Of a DNA stretch of 64,000 nucleotides, positions 26,653 to 34,792 are shown piece after piece (position 1 is the first letter of the stretch; each line of letters opens with the position of its first letter). Both the position numbers and the translations under genes were made by a program. Under the pieces are notes generated by a model. That model saw nothing but the letters and a program-made list of their open reading frames with translations, was not told where the DNA came from and did not search any database. This DNA comes from Streptomyces brasiliensis (GTDB lineage: Bacteria; Actinomycetota; Actinomycetes; Streptomycetales; Streptomycetaceae), in NCBI RefSeq assembly GCF_014647875.1, contig NZ_BMQA01000001.1:713104-777103 (forward strand), given 5' to 3'.

Positions 26653-27477
26653 ATGAACCGTCCGTCCCGTCCTGTGCGTATTCTCGGGTCGGCCCTCGCA
26701 GTGGGGACGCTGCTGGCCACGGCGGCCTGTTCGGACGGCGGGAACGCCGCCGACGCCGTGTCCGCCTCACCCATGGCCGAGGACACCCCCAGCCCGACCG
26801 TGACACCCAGCCCGACCTCGACACCCGCTCTCACGCGCACCGGGGCGAAGGCCGCGCTGATCACCGAGGCCGACATCGAGGACGACTGGACGCAGGCGAA
26901 CAACGCGGCGTCCTGGCGGGACAAGCTGCTGATCGGCAAGGTCGACGTCGCCGCCTTCCTGAACACGAAGTCCAACGCCGCCGACTGCCAGAAGCTCCTG
27001 AACAGCCTCTACTCCGACAGTCTGCTGGGCCGCGCGGTCGGCGCCTCGGCGCTCACCGGGTTCACCGCGGGCGACGCCCGGATGCTTTACCAGGCCGGCG
27101 ACTACGGGAGGGCCTCGATGGACAAGTCGCTCGCCTGGATCAAGAGCCTCCCGCAGAAGTGCGCCCAGTTCACCGCGACCGGCTCCGACGGTGGCAAGCG
27201 GACGGTCCGGGTCGTCCAGTCCTCGCTGCCCAAGGCGGGCGATGCACGCGAAGGCCTGACGGTGAGGGTGCAGGGCACCGCGAACGGCGACCCGACCACG
27301 CTCACCGTGGACATCGCCGCACTGCGAGTCGGCGCCTCCGGAGCCGTCGTCACCAACGGCGGTCTCTCCGGCGCAGATCACGACAGCACCAAGAGGGCGG
27401 CGCAGCACGGCGCGCAGCGCCTCAAGGATGTACTCGCCGGGAAGACTCCGTCGCCGCATCCGAGCGAGTTCGACTGA
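26653..27477 (+). CDS. Putative secreted lipoprotein of unknown function
   Basis: A 274-residue protein with a signal peptide ending in a lipobox (LATAAC), so lipidated and surface-anchored. It is followed by a Pro/Ser/Thr linker (DTPSPTVTPSPTSTPAL) and a folded domain of about 210 residues. Two Cys residues in the mature domain (DCQKLL and KCAQF) could form a disulfide. GAGGAGG precedes the ATG. I do not recognise the domain beyond similarity in style to actinobacterial PknH-sensor-like lipoproteins. It is transcribed towards the hydroxyproline operon but separated from it by its own regulatory region. Confidence 0.75.
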   Translation: MNRPSRPVRILGSALAVGTLLATAACSDGGNAADAVSASPMAEDTPSPTVTPSPTSTPALTRTGAKAALITEADIEDDWTQANNAASWRDKLLIGKVDVAAFLNTKSNAADCQKLLNSLYSDSLLGRAVGASALTGFTAGDARMLYQAGDYGRASMDKSLAWIKSLPQKCAQFTATGSDGGKRTVRVVQSSLPKAGDAREGLTVRVQGTANGDPTTLTVDIAALRVGASGAVVTNGGLSGADHDSTKRAAQHGAQRLKDVLAGKTPSPHPSEFD

Positions 27478-27527
27478 CGCCTCGGTTCTGACCCGGCCCG
27501 CACGCGCCCTCCCCAAGGACAGAAACA

Positions 27528-27540
27528 TGTGACATAGTAC
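27528..27540. promoter_or_regulatory. Operator candidate TGTGACATAGTAC
   Basis: This 13-mer overlaps the likely -10 (CATAGT, 27533-27538) just before the GTG of the first hydroxyproline gene. It matches, with one mismatch, the reverse complement at 30517-30529 in the same cluster. A FadR-type GntR repressor site is inferred. Confidence 0.55.
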
Positions 27541-27544
27541 TGGC

Positions 27545-28705
27545 GTGGCGAAGCGGCTGACCTGCGATGTCGTGGTGGTCGGCGCCGGGATGGTCGGCGC
27601 CGCCTGCGCCCTGTACGCGGCGCGGGCGGGTCTCGACGTCGTCGTGGTGGACCGCGGCCCGGTCGCCGGAGGCACCACCGGAGCGGGCGAGGGCAATCTG
27701 CTCGTCTCCGACAAGGAACGGGGCCCTGAGCTCGAACTGGCCCTGCTTTCGGCCCGGTTGTGGGCGGAGCTGGCCGAGGAGTTCGGTTCCGCGGTCGAGT
27801 ACGAGCCCAAGGGCGGTGTCGTGGTCGCCGCCACGACCGAAGCGCTGGCCTCGCTGAAGGACTTCGCGGCCGCGCAGCACGCCGCCGGGGTCATGACGGA
27901 AGTCGTGGACGCGGATCAAGTCCGCTCTCTCGAACCCCATTTGGCGCCCGGTCTCGCCGGTGGCGTGCTCTACTCCCAGGACGCCCAGGTCATGCCCGCA
28001 CTGGCCGCCGCACACCTCGTACGCGCCTCCGGTGCCCGGCTGTGCACCGGCCGCACCGTGACCGGGGTGCTGCGCACGGCGGAGGGCGCGGTGCGCGGCG
28101 TCCGGACGGACGACGGGGAGATCCACGCACCGGCGGTGATCAACGCGGCCGGCACCTGGGGCGGCGACGTGGCCGCGCTGGCGGGCGCGCACCTGCCCGT
28201 ACTCCCCCGGCGCGGCTTCGTCCTGGTCACCGAGCCACTGCCCCGGCTGGTCCGGCACAAGGTGTACGCGGCGGACTACGTGGCCGACGTGGCGAGCGAC
28301 TCGGCCGCGCTGCAGACCTCACCGGTCGTCGAGGGCACGGCCGCCGGCCCGGTTCTGATCGGCGCGAGCCGGGAACGGGTCGGCTTCGACCGGTCGTTCT
28401 CGCTTCCCGTCGTACGGTCCCTGGCGCTCGGGGCCACCCGGTTGTTCCCCTTCCTGGAGCGGGTGCGAGCGCTGCGCACGTACGTGGGCTTCCGGCCCTA
28501 CCTCCCCGACCACCTGCCCGCGATCGGCCCCGACCCCCGCGTGCCCGGACTGTTCCACGCCTGCGGTCACGAGGGCGCCGGCATCGGACTCGCCACCGGC
28601 ACCGGGCACTTGATCGCCCAGGCGCTCGGCGGAAAGACCACGGACCTGGACCTCACGGCGTTCCGCCCGGACCGTTTCTCGGGAGACGAGGTGAACTCCC
28701 CTTGA
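27545..28705 (+). CDS. D-hydroxyproline dehydrogenase FAD subunit (DAO-type)
   Basis: A 386-residue FAD-dependent amine/imino-acid oxidase-family protein. The N-terminal Rossmann motif VVVVGAGMVGAACALYAARAG binds FAD, and C-terminal FRPYLPDHLPAIGPD and ACGHEGAGIGLATGTG are typical of the DadA/ThiO/LhpB group. With the adjacent 2Fe-2S and pyridine-nucleotide-type subunits it resembles the heteromeric D-hydroxyproline dehydrogenase of the LhpBEF/HcnABC kind, which oxidises cis-4-hydroxy-D-proline to pyrroline-4-hydroxy-2-carboxylate. The GTG at 27545 lies 7 nt after the -10, so it is probably leaderless. Its TGA overlaps the next start (TTGA). Confidence 0.82.
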   Translation: MAKRLTCDVVVVGAGMVGAACALYAARAGLDVVVVDRGPVAGGTTGAGEGNLLVSDKERGPELELALLSARLWAELAEEFGSAVEYEPKGGVVVAATTEALASLKDFAAAQHAAGVMTEVVDADQVRSLEPHLAPGLAGGVLYSQDAQVMPALAAAHLVRASGARLCTGRTVTGVLRTAEGAVRGVRTDDGEIHAPAVINAAGTWGGDVAALAGAHLPVLPRRGFVLVTEPLPRLVRHKVYAADYVADVASDSAALQTSPVVEGTAAGPVLIGASRERVGFDRSFSLPVVRSLALGATRLFPFLERVRALRTYVGFRPYLPDHLPAIGPDPRVPGLFHACGHEGAGIGLATGTGHLIAQALGGKTTDLDLTAFRPDRFSGDEVNSP

Positions 28706-29001
28706 ATCCGCTCGAGTTGGCCGACGCGCAGCCCGGCCCCGCGTTCACGGTCACCTTCGACGGCCGGACGATCGAGGCGCTGCCGGGTCAGACGGTCGCG
28801 GCCGCGCTGTGGGCGGCGGGCGTGACGGCCTGGCGCAGCACACGCGGCGCGGGCCGCCCGCGCGGGGTGTTCTGCGGGATCGGGATGTGCTTCGACTGTC
28901 TGGTGACCGTCAACGACCTCCCGAACCAACGGGCTTGCCTGGTTCCCGTACGACCCGGCGACACGATCCGCACGCAGGAGGGAACGGGCCACGATGGCTG
29001 A
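28702..29001 (+). CDS. Small 2Fe-2S ferredoxin-like subunit of the dehydrogenase
   Basis: A 99-residue protein with the Cys pattern GVFCGIGMCFDCLVTVN plus a later Cys (RACLVPV), as in the gamma/HcnA-type subunits of heteromeric amine dehydrogenases. It should carry one 2Fe-2S cluster that passes electrons between the two flavoprotein subunits. The start is a TTG overlapping the preceding stop codon, with GAGGTGAA upstream. It overlaps the next gene by 8 bp, so the three subunits are translated as a block. Confidence 0.85.
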   Translation: MNPLELADAQPGPAFTVTFDGRTIEALPGQTVAAALWAAGVTAWRSTRGAGRPRGVFCGIGMCFDCLVTVNDLPNQRACLVPVRPGDTIRTQEGTGHDG

Positions 29002-30421
29002 GCGACCGCACCTGGCCGTGATCGGGGCGGGCCCGGCAGGGCTGGCCGCGTCACTCGCGGCGGCCGTACACGGCGTCCGCGTGACCCTGGTCGACGCCGG
29101 TACGGAGGCGGGCGGGCAGTTCTACCGGCAGCCCGCCGCCGCGCTCGGGGCGCGTCGCCCGCAGACCCTGCACCATCAGTGGCGCACATGGGAGCGGCTG
29201 CGCACCGGGCTCGACGGGCAGATCGCCGCCGGGCGCATTCGCCATCTGCCCGATCATCATGTGTGGTGCGTGGAGCGGGAGTCCGGGGACGGCGGCTTCG
29301 GCGTGCACGCTCTTGTGGGTCCGATGCAGGACGACGGTGTCGTGGTACGCGCCGACGCCGTGCTCGTGGCCACCGGTGGCCACGAGACGGTGCTCCCGTT
29401 CCCGGGCTGGACGCTCCCCGGCGTCGTCACCGCGGGCGGTGCGCAGGCCATGCTCAAGGGCGGCCTCGTGCTGCCCGGCCGTACGGTCGTCGTCGCCGGA
29501 ACCGGGCCGCTGCTGCTGCCCGTGGCGACGGGGCTCGCGACGGCCGGTGCGCACGTGGCCGCGCTCGTCGAGTCCGCCGACCCCCGGGCTCTGTTGCGCC
29601 ACTCGTCGGCCCTGGCCGCGCAGCCCGGCAAGCTCACGGAGGGCGCCCGGTACACCGCCCGGCTGCTGCGGCACCGCGTACGCGCCCTGGTCCGGCACAC
29701 GGTGGTCGAGGCGCACGGCACCGACCGTCTGGAGTCGGTGACCGTCGCCGCTCTCGGCACGGACGGTCGTGTCCGGCCCGGCAGCGAACGCCGCATCCCC
29801 TGCGACACCCTGGCCGTGGGACACGGCATGCTGCCGCACACCGACCTCGCCGAGACGCTGGGGTGCGCACTGGACGGGACGGACGTGCGCGTCGACGACG
29901 AGCAGCGCACCGACGTACCGGGCGTCTGGGCGGCCGGGGAGGCGACCGGGATCGGTGGCGCGGCCCTCGCGCTGGCCGAGGGACACATCGCCGGGCGTTC
30001 GATCGCCGCGCGCCTGCACGGGAGCGCCCCCGATCCGCGCACCTGGGCCGCGGCGGCGCGGGCCCGGACACGGCTCCGTACGTTCTTCGCGGCCGTGGAC
30101 GCCGTCTTCGCTCCGCCCGTCGGATGGGTGGAGCAGGCCACGGACGACACGGTCGTGTGCCGTTGCGAGGAGGTGACCGCCGGTGAAGTCCGCTCGGCCG
30201 TCGGCGGGTTCGGCGCCGGTGACCTGCGCACAGTCAAGCTGCTCACTCGGGCCGGGATGGGCTGGTGTCAGGGCCGGATGTGCGGCCCCGCCGTCGCCGG
30301 AGTCTCCGGTTGCACGCTCACCACGCCGCGCCGACCGCTCGCCCGCCCGGTGCCGCTGGGCGTGCTCGCGGGAGTGTCCGAGGAGGGACTCCCGGCGCTG
30401 TCCGAGGAAGACCTGGAGTGA
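28994..30421 (+). CDS. Dehydrogenase flavoprotein subunit with BFD-like 2Fe-2S domain
   Basis: A 475-residue HcnB/LhpE-like protein. Two dinucleotide-binding regions are visible, VIGAGPAGLAASLAAAVHG at the N-terminus and VVVAGTGPLLLPVATGLA in the middle. A C-terminal bacterioferritin-associated-ferredoxin-like Cys cluster follows (VCRCEEVTAGEV...GMGWCQGRMCG). This is the standard architecture of the alpha subunit in heteromeric D-hydroxyproline and opine/hydrogen-cyanide-synthase-type oxidases. It functions with the two preceding genes, with which its start overlaps. Confidence 0.87.
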   Translation: MAERPHLAVIGAGPAGLAASLAAAVHGVRVTLVDAGTEAGGQFYRQPAAALGARRPQTLHHQWRTWERLRTGLDGQIAAGRIRHLPDHHVWCVERESGDGGFGVHALVGPMQDDGVVVRADAVLVATGGHETVLPFPGWTLPGVVTAGGAQAMLKGGLVLPGRTVVVAGTGPLLLPVATGLATAGAHVAALVESADPRALLRHSSALAAQPGKLTEGARYTARLLRHRVRALVRHTVVEAHGTDRLESVTVAALGTDGRVRPGSERRIPCDTLAVGHGMLPHTDLAETLGCALDGTDVRVDDEQRTDVPGVWAAGEATGIGGAALALAEGHIAGRSIAARLHGSAPDPRTWAAAARARTRLRTFFAAVDAVFAPPVGWVEQATDDTVVCRCEEVTAGEVRSAVGGFGAGDLRTVKLLTRAGMGWCQGRMCGPAVAGVSGCTLTTPRRPLARPVPLGVLAGVSEEGLPALSEEDLE

Positions 30422-30516
30422 GCCGGCGCAGCAGTCGGCCGTCGCGGGAGGCCGTCGGCCCCCGTAGCCCCTGAAAGCCCTTGAGCCTCTGCAAGCCCGC
30501 AAGCCGCAGGACATCA

Positions 30517-30529
30517 GTAATATGTCACA
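30517..30529. promoter_or_regulatory. Second hydroxyproline operator candidate
   Basis: GTAATATGTCACA is the reverse complement of TGTGACATATTAC and matches the 27528-27540 site at 12 of 13 positions. It lies 24 bp before the deaminase start, which suggests a second regulated promoter inside the cluster. Confidence 0.55.
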
Positions 30530-30552
30530 CCCTATTGGAGGGGGAAGCTCTC

Positions 30553-31452
30553 ATGTCCGACCCGCAGCACCGCCCCTGGCGGGGCGTCCTGGTCGCCACC
30601 GCCCTGCCATTGCGCGACGATCTCACCGTGGACCACGACAGGTACGCCGAGCACTGCTCCTGGCTGGTCGAGAACGGCTGTGACGGCGTCGTACCGAACG
30701 GCTCGCTCGGCGAGTACCAGACGCTCACGCCCGAGGAGCGCGCCAGGGTCGTCGAGACGGCCGTGGCGGCGATCGGCGGCGCGCGCGTGATGCCGGGCGT
30801 CGCCGCCTATGGCTCCGCCGAGGCCCGCCGCTGGGCCGAGCGGGCGGGCGAGGCGGGCTGCGCCTCGGTCATGCTGCTGCCGCCCAACGCGTACCGCGCC
30901 GACGAGCGGTCCGTGCTCGCCCACTATGCCGAGGTCGCCCGCGCCGGGCTGCCGGTGGTCGCGTACAACAACCCGATCGACACCAAGGTCGACCTGGTGC
31001 CCGAACTGCTCGCGCGGCTGCACGGCGAGGGGTACGTGCAGGGTGTGAAGGAGTTCTCGGGCGACGTCCGCCGCGCCTACCGGCTCGCCGAACTCGCCCC
31101 GGACCTCGACCTGTTGGTCGGTGCCGACGACGTCCTGCTGGAGCTGGCCGTGGCGGGGGCCAAGGGCTGGGTGGCCGGTTATCCGAACGCGCTGCCCGCC
31201 GCCTCCGTCGAGCTGTACCGGGCGGCCGTGGCCGGGGATCTCGCCACCGCGCTCCCCCTGTACCGGCAGCTGCATCCGCTGCTGCGCTGGGACTCGCGGG
31301 TCGAGTTCGTGCAGGCGATCAAGCTGTCCATGGACATCGCCGGCCGGTACGGCGGCCCGGTGCGGCCGCCGCGCGTCCCGCTGCTGCCCGACCAGGAGGC
31401 CGAAGTACGTGCGGCGACCGAGAAGGCCCTCGCCGCGGGACTCGCCCGATAA
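30553..31452 (+). CDS. DapA-family deaminase (pyrroline-4-hydroxy-2-carboxylate deaminase)
   Basis: A 299-residue class I aldolase-fold protein of the dihydrodipicolinate synthase family. The Schiff-base lysine is about Lys166 in GVKEFSGD, the partner tyrosine is Tyr138 in VVAYNNP, and NGSLGEYQTLTPEER is the carboxylate-binding region. In hydroxyproline clusters this family member deaminates pyrroline-4-hydroxy-2-carboxylate to 2-oxoglutarate semialdehyde, and the flanking dehydrogenase and epimerase genes support that assignment. TTGGAGGGGG precedes the ATG. The gene carries its own operator-like site upstream. Confidence 0.85.
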   Translation: MSDPQHRPWRGVLVATALPLRDDLTVDHDRYAEHCSWLVENGCDGVVPNGSLGEYQTLTPEERARVVETAVAAIGGARVMPGVAAYGSAEARRWAERAGEAGCASVMLLPPNAYRADERSVLAHYAEVARAGLPVVAYNNPIDTKVDLVPELLARLHGEGYVQGVKEFSGDVRRAYRLAELAPDLDLLVGADDVLLELAVAGAKGWVAGYPNALPAASVELYRAAVAGDLATALPLYRQLHPLLRWDSRVEFVQAIKLSMDIAGRYGGPVRPPRVPLLPDQEAEVRAATEKALAAGLAR

Positions 31453-31464
31453 GGAGGCCGTACC

Positions 31465-32466
31465 GTGCGCAGCAAACTCGTCCTGCACGCCGTCGACTCG
31501 CACACCGAGGGCATGCCCACCCGGGTGATCACCGGTGGGATCGGCACCATCCCGGGCACGACCATGAACGAGCGCCGTCTGTGGTTCCGTGAACACCACG
31601 ACGGAATCAAGCAGTTGCTGATGAACGAGCCGCGTGGGCACTCCGCGATGAGCGGCGCGATCCTGCAGCCGCCGACCCGCCCCGACTGCGACTGGGGCGT
31701 GGTCTACATCGAGGTCTCCGGCTATCTGCCGATGTGCGGGCACGGCACGATCGGGGTGGCGACCGTGCTGGTCGAGACCGGCATGGTGGAGGTCGTCGAG
31801 CCGGTGACCACGATCCGTCTGGACACTCCGGCCGGGCTCGTCGTGGCGGAGGTGGAGGTCGAGGACGGCGCCGCCAGGAACGTCACGCTCCAGAACGTCC
31901 CGTCCTTCTCCGTCGGCCTCGACCGCAAGGCCGTACTCGCCGACGGGCGGACGGTGACGTACGACCTCGCGTACGGCGGGAACTTCTACGCCGTCCTTCC
32001 TCTCGAGGAGTTCGGGCTGCCCTTCGACCGGGCTCGCAAGGACGACATCCTCGCGGCGGGTCTGTCGCTGATGGAGGCCATCAACGCCAAGGAGGAACCG
32101 GTCCACCCGCAGGACCCGTCCATCCACGGCTGCCACCACGTCCACCTCTACGCACCCGGCTCCACGGCCCGGCACTCGCGGCACGCGATGGTCATCCATC
32201 CCGGCTGGTTCGACCGCTCACCCTGCGGTACGGGCACGAGCGCGCGCATGGCGCAACTGCACGCGCGGGGTGAACTGCCTTTGCACACCGAGTTCGTGAA
32301 CGAGTCCTTCATCGGCACCCACTTCACGGGCCGGCTGCTGGGCACGACCGAGGTCGCCGGGATCCCGGCCGTACTGCCGAGCTTCACCGGCCGCGCGTGG
32401 ATCACGGGCACGGCCCAGTACCTGCTGGACCCGACCGACCCCTTCCCCGAGGGCTTCGTGCTCTAG
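31465..32466 (+). CDS. 4-hydroxyproline 2-epimerase (proline racemase family)
   Basis: A 333-residue proline-racemase-fold enzyme. Both catalytic cysteines are present, Cys91 in LPMCGHGTIG and Cys254 in SPCGTGTSA, so it should be an epimerase/racemase rather than the Cys/Thr dehydratase subgroup. It interconverts trans-4-hydroxy-L-proline and cis-4-hydroxy-D-proline, the entry step that feeds the adjacent D-hydroxyproline dehydrogenase. The GTG follows AAGGAGG and lies 12 bp after the deaminase stop, so the two are co-transcribed. Confidence 0.92.
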   Translation: MRSKLVLHAVDSHTEGMPTRVITGGIGTIPGTTMNERRLWFREHHDGIKQLLMNEPRGHSAMSGAILQPPTRPDCDWGVVYIEVSGYLPMCGHGTIGVATVLVETGMVEVVEPVTTIRLDTPAGLVVAEVEVEDGAARNVTLQNVPSFSVGLDRKAVLADGRTVTYDLAYGGNFYAVLPLEEFGLPFDRARKDDILAAGLSLMEAINAKEEPVHPQDPSIHGCHHVHLYAPGSTARHSRHAMVIHPGWFDRSPCGTGTSARMAQLHARGELPLHTEFVNESFIGTHFTGRLLGTTEVAGIPAVLPSFTGRAWITGTAQYLLDPTDPFPEGFVL

Positions 32467-32501
32467 CTTCCGACCAGGCTCTTCCGAGGCTCTAGACTTC
32501 A

Positions 32502-33200
32502 ATGATGCGTGACATGGCACAGCGACCGCAGCAGGCGGACGGCCCCGAGCTCCCCCGGCTCGGCGGTCGGCGGAGCAGTTACCGGGAGCGGGTCGCCGAC
32601 GCCCTGCGGGCCGCGCTGATCGCGGGCGAACTGCGGCCGGGCGAGGTCTACTCGGCGCCCTCGCTCGCCGCCCGCTTCGGGGTCTCGGCGACGCCGGTGC
32701 GCGAGGCGATGCTGGACCTGGTCAAGGAGGGCCTGGTCGACACGGTGCCCAACAAGGGCTTCCGGGTCACCGCGGTCTCCGACGAGCAGCTCGACGAGTA
32801 CACGCACATCCGCGCGCTCATCGAGATCCCGACCGTCACCGAGCTGGCCCGGACGGCGGACCGGGTCTCGCTGGAGGCGCTGCGCCCGGCCGCCCGGGAG
32901 ATCGTCACGGCGGCCGTGGCGGGCGACCTCATCGCGTACGTCGAGGCGGACACCCGCTTCCACCTCGGTCTGCTGGCCCTGGCGGGCAACGCGCACCTGG
33001 TCGAGGTGGTCGCCGACCTCCGCGGCCGCTCCCGTCTGTACGGTCTCACCACGCTGGTGAAGGCGGGCCGCCTGCTGTCCTCGGCCGAGGAACACCTGGA
33101 ACTCCTGGACGCTCTCCTCGACCGCGACGAGAGGGCCGTACGCGACATCATGACCCGCCACCTCGGCCACGTCCGCGGCCTGTGGGCGGCGCGGGACTGA
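32502..33200 (+). CDS. GntR (FadR/FCD) family regulator of hydroxyproline catabolism
   Basis: A 232-residue regulator. The N-terminal winged helix (YRERVADALRAALIAGELRPG through RFGVSATPVREAMLDLVKEG) is typical of GntR proteins. The all-helical C-terminal FCD domain contains the expected metal/ligand residues around DTRFHLGLLALAGN and the final HLGHV. It probably represses the upstream operon through the TGTGACATA sites and releases DNA with a pathway intermediate. The ATG at 32502 comes 3 nt after a -10-like TAGACT and lacks a ribosome site; ATGs at 32505 and 32514 are alternatives. Confidence 0.88.
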   Translation: MMRDMAQRPQQADGPELPRLGGRRSSYRERVADALRAALIAGELRPGEVYSAPSLAARFGVSATPVREAMLDLVKEGLVDTVPNKGFRVTAVSDEQLDEYTHIRALIEIPTVTELARTADRVSLEALRPAAREIVTAAVAGDLIAYVEADTRFHLGLLALAGNAHLVEVVADLRGRSRLYGLTTLVKAGRLLSSAEEHLELLDALLDRDERAVRDIMTRHLGHVRGLWAARD

Positions 33201-33227
33201 CACCGCTTCCAGGGTCCTCGCCGCGCA

Positions 33228-33420
33228 TCACGCCACCGACCGGCCCCGTCCTTCCAGCAGGGCGGACCCGAGCGGCGTCGGCGTGTGCAGGACGGCGCCG
33301 CCCTGCCGGTGGGGTGCTGAGCAGGCCCGCGTCCCGCAGGACCGTGACGCGGTAGCCGGCGGTGGCGGGGACATGCCCGTGCTGCGGGCCAGTTCCGTGG
33401 TCGGTACGGCCGTACGAACG
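33228..33420 (-). pseudogene. ArsR/MarR-type HTH regulator fragment
   Basis: One frame reads TTELARSTGMSP and then, after a disrupted middle, GGAVLHTPTPLGSALLEGRG; another frame supplies the missing RVTVLRDAGLLST. Together they look like the C-terminal winged helix of an ArsR-like regulator with compensating frameshifts. No N-terminal half is present because the tRNA terminator follows immediately. Confidence 0.5.
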
Positions 33421-33460
33421 CGACCAGCGGGCCTGCCGGTTCCGGCAGGCCCGCTGGTCG
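33421..33460 (-). terminator. Terminator of tRNA-Pro copy 1
   Basis: CGACCAGCGGGCCTGCCGG and CCGGCAGGCCCGCTGGTCG are perfect 19-bp arms with a TT loop, 7 bp beyond the 3' end of the tRNA. Confidence 0.85.
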
Positions 33461-33466
33461 ACACCG

Positions 33467-33540
<74 letters not shown>

Positions 33541-33689
33541 GTGTGGTGCCACGCGCTGTGTGCCGCGTGATCACGCAGCCCAACCCTACCGCACGCGTAC
33601 GGATGCCGGTGCCGCGTGCCCTGCGACCGGAGCGCCGGGGCGGTCGGTGCGCCCTGCCGGCGCGAGGAGGTCCACCACACGGCGGATAC

Positions 33690-33721
33690 GGCTGGTCCGG
33701 GCCCGGCGCCGCGGACCAGCC
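33690..33721 (-). terminator. Terminator after the secreted phosphatase
   Basis: GGCTGGTCCG (33690-33699) and CGGACCAGCC (33712-33721) form a perfect 10-bp stem just beyond the stop codon at 33728. Confidence 0.7.
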
Positions 33722-33727
33722 GTCAGG

Positions 33728-34540
33728 TCAGTTCCGTATCCCGGCCCGGACGACGAGCGCGTCGTGGTCCGTGTAGGTCGTCGGCTCGATCTCCAGCGTC
33801 GGCGCCGCGAGGTTCCCGTAGACGTGCTGGATGCCGGGAGCCTGCGTGGCGGCCGCATCGGTCAGCGTCCAGAAGTTCGCGGGCGCGCACGAGGCGTGCC
33901 GGTTGACATCACCGGCGAACAGGGTCGGCCGGTGCCGGGAGGCGAGCACCTGGGCCAGCTCGGCGCACTGGACGGAGTTGGTGGTGCCGGGGGCCTCGCC
34001 GTCGGTGGAGAGGTGGCTGGTGCACACGTCCAGCCCGCGGGCGGTCGTCACGCAGATCCAGCGTCGCTGCTCCACTCCGCTGAACACGGAGTACGAGGCG
34101 TCCTCGGAGGCGCGGATCGCCTCCTTGGTCAGCACGGCGTTCCCGAACTCGCCGCGCCCGTCGGGCGACTTGCACGGCAGCGGGGCGCCGCGGTAGATCA
34201 CCGTGGCGAAGCGGTAGTGGTAGCCGGTGCGCGCGGCGACGTCGGCCACGTCCCCGCTGCACGCCTCGTTGAGGGTGACCGCGTTGACGTCGTCGGCCTG
34301 GATGCGGTCCACGACCTCGTCGACGATCTTCGGGTACTCGGTGCCGGCGTAGCAGCCGGCGTATCCGCTGGAGCAGACGTTCATCTGCAGGAGCGAGTAG
34401 GGCGGGTGGGCGTCCTGCGACCGTGCCTCGTCGGACCGGGTCGCCGTGGCGGCCACCGCGTTCGGGGACAGCAACAGCCCCGCGGCTCCCAGGCAGACGA
34501 GGATCAGCGCACGCAAACGTGTCAGGGGAAGTCGGATCAC
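33728..34540 (-). CDS. Secreted endonuclease/exonuclease/phosphatase family protein
   Basis: A 270-residue protein with a Sec-type signal peptide (LRALILVCLGAAGLLLSPNAVA). The mature part has the EEP fold: LLQMNVCSSGYAGC, the metal-binding NEACSGD, FAGDVNRHAS and the terminal DHDALVV catalytic Asp-His. Family members hydrolyse phosphodiesters of nucleic acids, sphingomyelin or inositol phosphates; the substrate here is unknown. Several cysteines in the mature domain suggest disulfides suited to an extracellular enzyme. The GTG start at 34540 is preceded by an upstream region without clear operon partners, so it appears monocistronic. Confidence 0.82.
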   Translation of the reverse strand: MIRLPLTRLRALILVCLGAAGLLLSPNAVAATATRSDEARSQDAHPPYSLLQMNVCSSGYAGCYAGTEYPKIVDEVVDRIQADDVNAVTLNEACSGDVADVAARTGYHYRFATVIYRGAPLPCKSPDGRGEFGNAVLTKEAIRASEDASYSVFSGVEQRRWICVTTARGLDVCTSHLSTDGEAPGTTNSVQCAELAQVLASRHRPTLFAGDVNRHASCAPANFWTLTDAAATQAPGIQHVYGNLAAPTLEIEPTTYTDHDALVVRAGIRN

Positions 34541-34704
34541 GGCGCGATTCTGGGGGTGGCTCCGGACGATCCGTAAGAGATCCGGAAACAGTTCACCACC
34601 AGCTCATGTGGCCGTCACTGACGCCGACTTGAGCAGCCGCGCAGGGACAATGCCGTACGGCGCGGATCAGAGCGCCTCCCCAGGCGCCGCGCGTCCCGGC
34701 CACA

Positions 34705-34769
34705 GGTACGGCGCACAGGGGAAAGGGTCCCCACGGGCTCTCGTCCGTGCGGACCCTGTGCGCCGTGCC
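34705..34769 (-). terminator. Long hairpin after the MFS transporter
   Basis: GGTACGGCGCACAGGG (34705-34720) pairs with CCCTGTGCGCCGTGCC (34754-34769) at 15 of 16 positions. An inner GGGTCC/GGACCC stem offers an alternative fold. It lies downstream of the MFS stop codon. Confidence 0.6.
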
Positions 34770-34792
34770 CCGCGTCGTGTTCCGCGCGATCT

